Positions 23,110 through 28,798 of a stretch of 28,798 nt of DNA are shown piece after piece. The translations under genes were made by a program, and so were the position numbers. Under the pieces are notes generated by a model. It ran no database searches and was not told the DNA's origin. It saw nothing but the letters and a program-made list of their open reading frames with translations. Each line of letters opens with the position of its first letter. Within the stretch, counting starts at the first letter, position 1. Origin of the DNA: Peptococcaceae bacterium BRH_c23 (GTDB lineage: Bacteria; Bacillota_B; Desulfitobacteriia; Desulfitobacteriales; Desulfitobacteriaceae); the NCBI GenBank assembly GCA_000961805.1, contig LADV01000236.1:1-28798 (forward strand), given 5' to 3'.

Positions 23110-25071
23110 TCAATTAATGCTGGCATTCTGGCGTAATTTACGGTACAAAGTGTTACGCCCAATACCCAAGATCTTAGAAGCTTGGCTAACATTATCATTG
23201 CACATGGTTAAGGTTTTGCGAATCATGTCGGCTTCGTATTGACGTAAAAGCAGCCCATTAGCAGGATGAAGAGTTGTTACTTGTTGTCCGGTTATTCGGG
23301 CTGGTAGATGCTGGGGCAGCAAGAGACCACCATCAGCAAGAAAAAGGGACTGTTCGATCACATTTTCAAGTTCCCTTACATTACCAGGCCAAGAATAGCT
23401 TTGTAACGCCTCGTAAAATTCTCGAGAAATTTCCGTACCATCTAGCTCGAGTTTTTTACCTATTTTTTGCATTAAATACTTTGCCAAAATACTGATATCA
23501 CAGCTGCGTTGCCGTAAACTTGGTATTGTTAGGGAAATTACGTTTAGTCGATAAAAGAGATCCAACCTAAAGTTTCCTTTTTCTACCTCTTGGGCTAGGT
23601 TTCTATGGGTAGCTGCAATGACTCTAGTATTGACAGGGATAGCTCGTTCACTTCCAATTCTGCTGATTTGTCTTTCTTGCAAAACCCTTAATAAGCTAGC
23701 CTGAATTTCAAGAGGCATGTCACCAATTTCATCCAGGAAAATGGTTCCACCACTAGCCAACTCAAACTTACCCGGACGCCCACCTCGACGTGCGCCAGTA
23801 AACGCCCCATCTTCATAACCAAAAAGCTCGCTTTCGACCAGTCCTCTGGGTATCGCGGCGCAGTTAACAACTACAAATGGACTATTTTTGCGGGCACTAT
23901 AATTATGTATAGCTTGAGCAAAAAGCTCTTTACCTGTTCCGCTTTCTCCTTCAAGTAAGACAGTACTCCCGCTGCGAGCTACTTTTTGAGCTCTATTAAT
24001 TGTTACAAGTAGTTTGTCATCTGAACCTATGATATCATCAAATGTTAAGCTTGCTTGAGCTCCAGCTATGCTATTAGCCAATCTGTGAACCGTATTAATT
24101 TCACGAAGCGTAGCTATAACACCATTAACTGAACCGTCAGTAACGATAAAGGGTTTGCAGTTTAATGTAAACCTTCGGTGCACACGACCGTTTTCCCAAG
24201 CAACCTCTCGTTCGGCGATGGTCCGACCAGTCTTTAATACATCCAAAAGAATAAAATCTTTACCGAAAATTTCCTCAGCTGGACGACCGAGGCAATTTTC
24301 GGGGTTGAGACCAAGGATTTTACCTCCAACGGGATTCAAGTTAACAATTATACCTTCTCCGTTAATATAAATTAAGCCCTCAGACATAGTTTCCATAATT
24401 GTTTTGACATGACTATAAGCAAAAGCTAGCTTGCTAACTTCAGTATTATATAATATTTGATTTTCAATAGCTCGAGCTGCTGCTACTACTATACCTAGAC
24501 TATGGGGATGGTAATCCAGGTAAATGCCGAATAATACAAGCACTCCCAGTAATTCTTTATTTGGTCCTAAAACAGGTGCTGCCGCTCCGGTCAAATCATG
24601 AAAGACTCGGCAATAGTGCTCAGTTGCGAAAACTTGTAAAGGTTTCTTTTCAATGAGAGCCAAACTAATTGCGTTAGTACCTATTGAGATTTCACTCCAA
24701 TCTACTCCTTTTGCAAATCCCAGGTGTTTTACCTTTTGCTTCACTACCGGATCACCCAAGACCTCTAGTAACACTCCGCGGTTGTCAGCTAAAATAACCA
24801 AAAAGCCCGAACCTTTAACGAAATTATACAAATTATTCACAAAAGGCGTAGTGAGTGAAATCAGTTCTTGCTGTGGTTTAGCCGATATCTCTTGCTGATT
24901 AAGTAACTGATCAATTTGTGCATAAGGATTAAGCCGTCGGTCCCAACAGCGCTGCCAAGAATTCGCAACGGCTTCTCTAATAATATAAGGTTCAATTTCA
25001 GAATTTTCAACGAATTTTGACCAGGCTGATTTTATTCTCTCTGCTTTATGTCTCATGTTAGCACACCGCAC
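23110..25071 (-). CDS. Sigma-54-dependent enhancer-binding activator (AcoR-like)
   Basis: The 653-aa protein has an AcoR-type N-terminal region (SWQRCWDRRLNP), a GAF-like domain at about 75-210 (GVDWSEISIGTNAISLALIE), a PAS domain at about 220-325, and an AAA+ domain with Walker A GESGTGKE (375-382), the sigma-54 contact loop GAFTGA (422-427) and Walker B GGTIFLDE (441-448). It ends in a Fis-type HTH (SQASKILGIGRNTLYRKLRQ). It opens RpoN promoters after sensing a small ligand through GAF/PAS. It is the only such activator here, and the window has three identical -24/-12 boxes with dyads, so it very likely controls them. An ATG five codons downstream is an alternative start. Confidence 0.93.
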   Translation of the reverse strand: MRCANMRHKAERIKSAWSKFVENSEIEPYIIREAVANSWQRCWDRRLNPYAQIDQLLNQQEISAKPQQELISLTTPFVNNLYNFVKGSGFLVILADNRGVLLEVLGDPVVKQKVKHLGFAKGVDWSEISIGTNAISLALIEKKPLQVFATEHYCRVFHDLTGAAAPVLGPNKELLGVLVLFGIYLDYHPHSLGIVVAAARAIENQILYNTEVSKLAFAYSHVKTIMETMSEGLIYINGEGIIVNLNPVGGKILGLNPENCLGRPAEEIFGKDFILLDVLKTGRTIAEREVAWENGRVHRRFTLNCKPFIVTDGSVNGVIATLREINTVHRLANSIAGAQASLTFDDIIGSDDKLLVTINRAQKVARSGSTVLLEGESGTGKELFAQAIHNYSARKNSPFVVVNCAAIPRGLVESELFGYEDGAFTGARRGGRPGKFELASGGTIFLDEIGDMPLEIQASLLRVLQERQISRIGSERAIPVNTRVIAATHRNLAQEVEKGNFRLDLFYRLNVISLTIPSLRQRSCDISILAKYLMQKIGKKLELDGTEISREFYEALQSYSWPGNVRELENVIEQSLFLADGGLLLPQHLPARITGQQVTTLHPANGLLLRQYEADMIRKTLTMCNDNVSQASKILGIGRNTLYRKLRQNASIN

Positions 25072-25334
25072 TTACTTAAGATTCAACTCCACTGCCTAAG
25101 AAAATTAGAGATGATAAGTATATTTTATCATATAAAAAATACTTTTGTTAGAAATTAGGCAAATTTTCAGAAACTATGGTAAATAATAGTAATCGATAAT
25201 TCTTTACTATTTTGAAGAGAAACCTTTTTCATGATCATAAGGCTCTTAACGACTTCACTGAACACATCCGCTTTCAAAGTCATTTTGAGTGTGCAACAAT
25301 ATATGCGAAAAGAACCCTATCTCAATGACCCCGC
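25072..25334. other. Intergenic region upstream of the sigma-54 activator
   Basis: An AT-rich gap without a supported gene. It must contain the promoter of the activator gene (minus strand), but I cannot place a convincing -35/-10 pair. No repeat or RNA gene is seen. Confidence 0.3.
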
Positions 25335-25465
25335 AACAACTCCTTCATTTAATAATTTAAAAAGCAAATTAATCTAAAGGACCTTTAGTGTAAACTGTTT
25401 TTTCTGTGGCTAAATATATAGGCAAAAATCAACCCCGTTACCGGGTTAGCTTTTATTTGAAGTAG
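25335..25465 (-). repeat. Copy of the mtaA-corrinoid intergenic region (12643-12773)
   Basis: This segment repeats the intergenic region between mtaA and the corrinoid gene, including the aaggagttgtt ribosome site, the CTAAAGG/CCTTTAG dyad and the terminator-like hairpin. A 65-base core (25365-25429 against 12670-12734) is identical. Neither flanking gene is present here. It forms the distal end of a collapsed operon copy. Confidence 0.9.
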
Positions 25466-25466
25466 C

Positions 25467-25513
25467 CAGGTCAAGGTATTAGGGCCGGAACCACCACATG
25501 ACTTTTTCAACAC
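25467..25513 (-). repeat. Copy of the mtaC-cobW intergenic region (about 16503-16549)
   Basis: ggtcaaggtat, agggc, and acatgactttttcaac recur in the same order and orientation as in the spacer between mtaC and cobW. It joins directly to the mtaB remnant on one side and to the mtaA-spacer copy on the other, so mtaC, cobW, ramA and mtaA have been lost between the joints. Confidence 0.8.
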
Positions 25514-25518
25514 TCAAT

Positions 25519-25625
25519 GTTACCTGAGCCAACCGAAAAACCCCGGCCATAGGTTATTGGATTTTTGGCTGAACCGAAGATCATTTCGGCTGCACTGCCA
25601 TAAGCCATTTTGTCATACCTTGCAT
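25519..25625 (-). pseudogene. mtaB 5' fragment, truncated and frameshifted
   Basis: About 35 codons from the start of mtaB are repeated here nearly unchanged, with the GAGGAG ribosome site and the upstream control region. One base is lost directly after the ATG (ATGCAAGG instead of ATGGCAAGG), so the frame breaks at once. The homology stops near the codons for GFSVGAG and runs into the mtaC-cobW spacer copy. It is a non-functional remnant still attached to an intact-looking promoter. Confidence 0.9.
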
Positions 25626-25742
25626 TGTTTCATCTCCTCAACATTTATTTTGACTAAATTTTTGGATTCAAATTTAACGTAACGTCTTTAGTTACTTTCA
25701 CCTCCATTGGGTTTATGACTCGTCCCGTCTACTCTTAATACA

Positions 25743-25758
25743 TGCAATGTTTATGCCA
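25743..25758 (-). promoter_or_regulatory. Sigma-54 promoter, second copy (drives only remnant)
   Basis: The same minus-strand TGGCATAAACATTGCA as at mtaB. It would produce a transcript through the mtaB fragment and the spacer copies toward the activator gene. It is therefore a possible source of a non-coding RNA, or of activator (auto)regulation. Confidence 0.75.
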
Positions 25759-25814
25759 ATATTCAGAATTTTTAAACTACTGCTGGCCCTGATCTTTGAC
25801 TAACCCTAAAAAAC

Positions 25815-25926
25815 AAGGGTGTTCCACAATGGAACACCCTTTCCTAACGCGCTCTTAAATTTCCTTATTATCCAGTCTTTGTAATAAGTGTTCCATTATG
25901 GAACAATTATTCATAATGGAACACTT
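25815..25926 (-). promoter_or_regulatory. Paired enhancer-like dyads, second copy
   Basis: Site 1 is aagggtgttcc-acaat-ggaacaccctt (25815-25841). Site 2 has perfect 15-bp arms aagtgttccattatg (25886-25900) and cataatggaacactt (25912-25926), with an extra ggaaca just after the first arm. Relative to the mtaB copy, site 1 carries paired changes on both arms (GGTTG/CAACC to GGGTG/CACCC), keeping the dyad intact. Confidence 0.7.
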
Positions 25927-25961
25927 CTTACGTCGCTTTTCATAATTATTTTTAACAAAAT

Positions 25962-26471
25962 TTAAAATGGAAGCTTTCCAAAAACCATTAAATTATAAGC
26001 AGGAATCCAAAGTCCAACCACTGTCCAAGCAATTAAAGACCAAGCCAGACCTTTGGCAGGAAATTTACCATAGGCATTTAACCAGACTTCTAACGTCAGA
26101 ACCACATAACCTACGCACGCTAAACCTAAATAGTTACTTTTTGCTACTAGACTTGATCCACTAAAAAATATTATTGCATAAATGCTAGAAATTATTGCGA
26201 CAGTTAAGGCAACATTACCTATAGATCTCATGTCTTCTAAACCCGTCAAAAGCGCATAAGAAACAGATAAATAAAATACCGCGTGAGCAAGAAGCAATCC
26301 GCCTGTCAATGGATCTTTAAAGTACGATGACTGAATTATAGCTCCAATGACAACTATAATTCCTACAAAACTAGTAGCCGCACCAGTTCCTTTTGGCTCA
26401 CCATAACCCAAAAAGAGTAATGCAACAGGCAACCACATAACACCTATCAAAACTAATAATGCTGTTGTCAT
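25962..26471 (-). CDS. AmiS/UreI-family channel or transporter
   Basis: The 169-aa protein is almost entirely hydrophobic with about six membrane segments. It ends in YGKFPAKGLAWSLIAWTVVGLWIPAYNLMVFG, which resembles the last two helices of UreI (LGKFTPWLAI, TAWIPAWLLF). AmiS/UreI proteins are inner-membrane channels for urea and short aliphatic amides. No urease or amidase gene is near. Instead it has a full copy of the mtaB control region upstream (sigma-54 box 26626-26641, dyads 26694-26809), so it should be co-induced with the methanol genes. Uptake of methanol or another small neutral methyl donor is therefore plausible, but it is inference. AAGGAGAG precedes the ATG. Confidence 0.8.
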   Translation of the reverse strand: MTTALLVLIGVMWLPVALLFLGYGEPKGTGAATSFVGIIVVIGAIIQSSYFKDPLTGGLLLAHAVFYLSVSYALLTGLEDMRSIGNVALTVAIISSIYAIIFFSGSSLVAKSNYLGLACVGYVVLTLEVWLNAYGKFPAKGLAWSLIAWTVVGLWIPAYNLMVFGKLPF

Positions 26472-26493
26472 ACTAATCTCTCCTTTCTCCTAC

Positions 26494-26514
26494 TTAGGGA
26501 TGCATCTTTGCCAT
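26494..26514 (-). pseudogene. Fossil mtaB start codon forming a 6-codon upstream ORF
   Basis: In the amiS leader the mtaB ribosome site and start are still present and read MAKMHP then TAA, where mtaB reads MARYDK. The short ORF ends 22 bp before the amiS ATG. It shows that the promoter block was copied together with the mtaB start and then joined to amiS. It may affect amiS translation. Confidence 0.65.
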
Positions 26515-26625
26515 TGTTTCATCTCCTCAACATTTATTTTGGCTAAACTTTAGGATTTCAAACGTAACGTCTTTAGCTACTTTCACCTCCATTTCTTTAT
26601 GACTAGTTCCTTCTACTCTTATACA

Positions 26626-26641
26626 TGCAATGTTTATGCCA
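26626..26641 (-). promoter_or_regulatory. Sigma-54 promoter of the amiS/ureI-like gene
   Basis: Third identical TGGCATAAACATTGCA on the minus strand. The predicted start near 26614 gives a leader of about 140 nt to the amiS ATG. Confidence 0.78.
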
Positions 26642-26693
26642 ATATTCTGAATTGTTAAACTATTGTAGGCCCCGGTCTTTGTCTAAACCTAAA

Positions 26694-26809
26694 CTAACAA
26701 AGGTTGTTCTGCGATGGAACAACCTTTGTTAGTTAACGCTTAAAGTGCCTTATTATCCTGTCTTCGTAAGAAGTATTCAAATACGTAGCAGCTATCCATA
26801 TTGGAACAC
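26694..26809 (-). promoter_or_regulatory. Paired enhancer-like dyads, third copy
   Basis: Site 1 has perfect 16-bp arms ctaacaaaggttgttc (26694-26709) and gaacaacctttgttag (26717-26732). Site 2 keeps the intact half catattggaacac (26797-26809), but its other half gtattcaaatacg (26773-26785) has drifted. Site 1 is thus the best conserved element of the three copies. Confidence 0.7.
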
Positions 26810-26850
26810 CAATTTAGCCGCTTGTCCTTATAGTTCGTTTTCACCTAAGT

Positions 26851-26886
26851 AAATAAAAGAATCCCCACCCAGTTAAAGGTGAGGAT
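26851..26886 (-). terminator. Terminator after the rubrerythrin remnant
   Basis: atccccacc (26861-26869) and ggtgaggat (26878-26886) make a 9-bp stem with one mismatch. On the minus strand it is followed by T-rich TCTTTTATTT, 70 bp beyond the rubrerythrin stop. Confidence 0.6.
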
Positions 26887-26956
26887 TTGAGACTAGGGAT
26901 TACATCTTAACTTGTATAAAGCAATCATGTGGCAGTTCATCCATTGAAGCCAATTT

Positions 26957-27338
26957 CTAATACTTAATGAATTTGGTTCCCAAAGTACCGCAAATAAAAC
27001 ATCTTTCGGGCACTACCTTCTCAATGTTTCCGCAAATAGGACAAAGATAGTAGAATACTTCTTCCTCCTGCTCCAGATTATCTAGTGCTTCTTTATATAG
27101 TCTTGCATGAACCTCTTCGGCCTTTAGAGCATATGTAAACGTTCGCACTGCAGCTTGATTTCCTTCTTCTTGTGCCACTTTTAAAAATTCTGGATACATG
27201 CTTTGGTATTCATGATTCTCTCCATTAACTGCATCGTTCTGCTTCAGCTTTTTTAGAGTAAGCAATATATTTTCGATTAGCCTGAGATTCTCCAGCAAAA
27301 GCTTCCATTAAATTCTCTAATGTTTTTTGGTTATCCAT
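26957..27338 (-). pseudogene. Rubrerythrin gene with internal frameshifting deletion
   Basis: From ATG 27338 (SD GGGAGGG) the frame reads MDNQKTLENLMEAFAGESQA and on to KKAEAE, then stops after RCS. One base-frame over, the sequence continues NDAVNGENHEYQSMYPEFLK and ends in a rubredoxin-like domain with CPICG and CFICG. Compared with ordinary rubrerythrins (about 170-190 aa), roughly 40 residues are missing at the joint near 27235, including the ExxH iron ligands of the first half. The diiron site cannot form. The normal product would reduce peroxide in the cytoplasm of an anaerobe. The read-through frame and joint are seen directly; the size of the loss is estimated from family knowledge. 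Confidence 0.85.
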
Positions 27339-27441
27339 AAAGTACCCTCCCATATAGTTCTTAATTATCGTTGATAAATAATATACTACAAAACAAACGT
27401 AATTGACTAATGGCTCAAGGGAAAACAAGGGGGAAGGAAAA

Positions 27442-27540
27442 GAAAACAAGGGAACAGGTTAGTTGTTTTGGCTTCCAAATCCAAAACACTGAACCTGTCC
27501 CCTTGTTTCAACTTTGTGGTGCAAAATCGCACCCACAAAC
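27442..27540. repeat. REP-like long palindrome
   Basis: Left arm 27442-27471 (gaaaacaagggaacaggtt, then agttgttttgg) and right arm 27481-27509 (ccaaaacact, then gaacctgtccccttgtttc) pair along nearly their whole length around cttccaaat. A second small dyad (tttgtggtgc with gcacccacaaa, 27514-27540) abuts it. The cctgtccccttgtttc signature matches the decayed element at 940-999. It looks like a dispersed non-autonomous REP-type element; no transposase is nearby. Confidence 0.65.
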
Positions 27541-27574
27541 CCTTGCCATTTTTATGAGCTGTCAAGGATGAGTT

Positions 27575-28449
27575 CTAAAGCAAATTCACGATACTATTTA
27601 CGGTTTCTTTGTCTTCAACAAATTTAACGCTGATCGTTTCACCGATTTTCAGGAAGGGTAATCTTTCTGATATGGAGATATTCGCAGTAAAGACATCCGC
27701 CTGTCCTTCTAAGAGGATATAGTAATAGGTATTCCCTTCGATAACGACATTTTAGATATCTGTAATCTTAGCCCTTACTTCAAATACTTCTTTGGATTCT
27801 TGTGCCTCTTTTTCTGTTCTTACAACACTTTTATTCGTAAACTTTTCAACTGTTTCTTGTACTGTAATATCTGTGATCACTTTTTGATAATCCCCTGCAT
27901 CGACTAAAGCATACATCTTAATAAGCCCTGCTTTATCTTTTAAAGCCATGAAATACGTTGGTTTTCCGTCCCACCGAAAAGACCGATTTTCTTTTCATGC
28001 ACAGCTACAATCCAATAAGGTGTTCCTTCTTCATCTAATTCATAGCTAAAGTCTCCGAAAATATCGGTCCTATAATTAAATCTTAAGAACCTTTTTAGAT
28101 TACGTCCAAATCGTTCGCTTTCAGAATACATGATATTCTGTTTTGGTTTTTCTAGAGTTACTTCTCCATTAATCATATCGACCATAATATTATTGGGAAT
28201 TCCGGCTTGCTTATTATTGAACCATTTGAAGAATCCCGCATATTCCAAAGGAGATACTCTAACCGGTTTTCCTTGGTAGTTAATCTGCGTGTAATCCGAA
28301 GCTACGCTAAATTGTGAGACCAATTCAACAATCTCACCCATTTTTCTATCCCCTAGTCTTTGCGCTGTATCCCTATCAACTGTTGGAATTTGATCAAACG
28401 CTATTTCAGTAACATCTTCTGCAAAAGTTTTGTTCCTTTCCTTTGTCAG
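27575..28449 (-). pseudogene. Decayed gene for a larger conserved protein, three pieces
   Basis: The open frame begins behind a TAG at 28450-28452, with no proper start (TKERNKTFAEDVTEIAFDQI). It runs through MGEIVELVSQFSVASDYTQI and FLRFNYRTDIFGDFSYELDE, and stops near 27940. A second frame takes over at 27949 (MALKDKAGLIKMYALVDAGD), is cut by a TAA at 27752, and continues in the same frame as VVIEGNTYYYILLEGQADVF to a TAG at 27575. This resembles a large membrane-anchored clostridial protein of unknown role that I recall being well over 500 residues. If so, the N-terminal membrane part and a large middle section are deleted. Fragmentation is seen directly; parent family is recalled, not verified. 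Confidence 0.65.
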
Positions 28450-28578
28450 CTAAGTCTTTTTGGGCACCATGCTCTAAGATTTAACGAAGGTTTATTTTAG
28501 CTATGCACTTAAGGATTTCGCTAAAAGTAGTAAAAGTCTTTTTTATGTCCTGAAAACTGTAGTGCAAATCGTGCTCTC

Positions 28579-28616
28579 GGCAGAACTAAGTTCCCACTGA
28601 GTGGGTAATGGCTGCC
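28579..28616 (+). promoter_or_regulatory. Structured leader upstream of the right-edge sensor gene
   Basis: Nested stems: ggcag (28579-28583) with ctgcc (28612-28616), enclosing cccac (28593-28597) with gtggg (28601-28605), about 75-110 bp before the ATG. The aactaag and taatggctgcctgg pieces recall the 3' half of c-di-GMP-I (GEMM) riboswitches, but the 5' half is not recognisable. The stems are seen; riboswitch identity is only a possibility. Confidence 0.3.
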
Positions 28617-28688
28617 TGGTCAAAGGAGGAATTACGACCTTAATAAAGAATATTAATAATTAAAAACATTCTCTAATAACGAGGTATT

Positions 28689-28798
28689 ATGATTATTAAT
28701 CTGAACTTGCGGATAAAATTGATGATTATTCTGGCTCTAGCAGTAACACTTCCTCTTATAGGGAGTAGTTATGTTCTCATTAACCAGGCTGAAAAGGC
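28689..28798 (+). CDS. N-terminus of a membrane sensor (chemoreceptor or histidine kinase), cut by the window edge
   Basis: ATG 28689 with GAGG upstream opens MIINLNLRIKLMIILALAVT and on to LPLIGSSYVLINQAEK. This is a short basic stretch followed by one hydrophobic helix, as at the start of methyl-accepting chemotaxis proteins and HAMP-type sensor kinases. Only about 36 codons are visible, so the type cannot be decided. Confidence 0.55.
   Translation, partial: MIINLNLRIKLMIILALAVTLPLIGSSYVLINQAEK

Noticed and set aside
26957..27449. Two separate overlapping genes (113 aa and 74 aa)
   Set aside because: They are the two halves of one rubrerythrin joined by a frameshifting deletion; the first 37 residues of the longer upstream frame precede the true start at 27338.
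27752..28341. Two independent small proteins of 65 and 133 aa
   Set aside because: The reading continues upstream of the 133-aa start and downstream past the stop of the 65-aa frame in protein-like sequence, so they are pieces of one broken gene.
1..28798. CRISPR array, insertion sequence, prophage, rRNA or tRNA
   Set aside because: No regularly spaced repeats, transposase or integrase frames, phage structural genes, or tRNA/rRNA-like sequence were recognised on either strand.

Overview
The window looks like a chromosomal piece of a low-GC, anaerobic, spore-former-type Firmicute. Desulfosporosinus, Desulfitobacterium or a related Peptococcaceae genus is the best guess, from gene content and codon style; no rRNA or tRNA is present to confirm it. 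Almost everything lies on the minus strand. The only plus-strand genes I accept are a lipoteichoic-acid-synthase-like gene (1321-3273) and a truncated membrane-sensor gene at the right edge.

Left part (1-6.98 kb), housekeeping and accessory: the start of an AGCS sodium:amino-acid symporter, the LtaS-like enzyme, a small ferredoxin, a PcrA/UvrD-like helicase, and a MNT nucleotidyltransferase antitoxin whose HEPN toxin partner is reduced to a deletion remnant.

Central part (6.98-25.1 kb), a corrinoid-dependent methyl-transfer island. In transcription order (right to left): a sigma-54 enhancer-binding activator; a lone MtaC-like corrinoid protein; a ~520-bp interval with a possible 58-aa ORF; a small Cys-containing protein; a regulator with three Xre-type HTH domains; a second lone corrinoid protein; a corrinoid adenosyltransferase; then a sigma-54 promoter driving mtaB-mtaC-cobW-ramA-mtaA, a methanol:corrinoid methyltransferase module with its own activator. 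A second set follows: corrinoid protein, [2Fe-2S] RACE-type activator, UroD-family methyltransferase, MtrH-family methyltransferase and a QueG-like double-cluster Fe-S protein. Its first four members match the parts list of a three-component O-demethylase (MtvABC/Odm type) plus activator. Methyl groups from methanol and probably from methoxylated compounds would thus be moved through Co(I) corrinoid proteins to tetrahydrofolate and the Wood-Ljungdahl pathway. Two iron-sulfur ATPases would repair oxidised cobalt.

Right part (25.3-28.8 kb): two further copies of the mtaB upstream region. Each copy has the same -24/-12 promoter and paired TGTTCC/GGAACA dyads. One copy ends in a collapsed, colinear remnant of the mta operon. 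The other drives an AmiS/UreI-family channel gene, which links a small-neutral-solute channel to the methanol regulon. This area also contains a rubrerythrin gene and a larger gene broken by internal deletions, REP-like palindromes, and the start of a membrane sensor gene.

Main points of interest: the triplicated sigma-54 control region with compensatory changes in its dyads, the captured AmiS/UreI channel, the operon-collapse scar, and the repeated internal-deletion decay.
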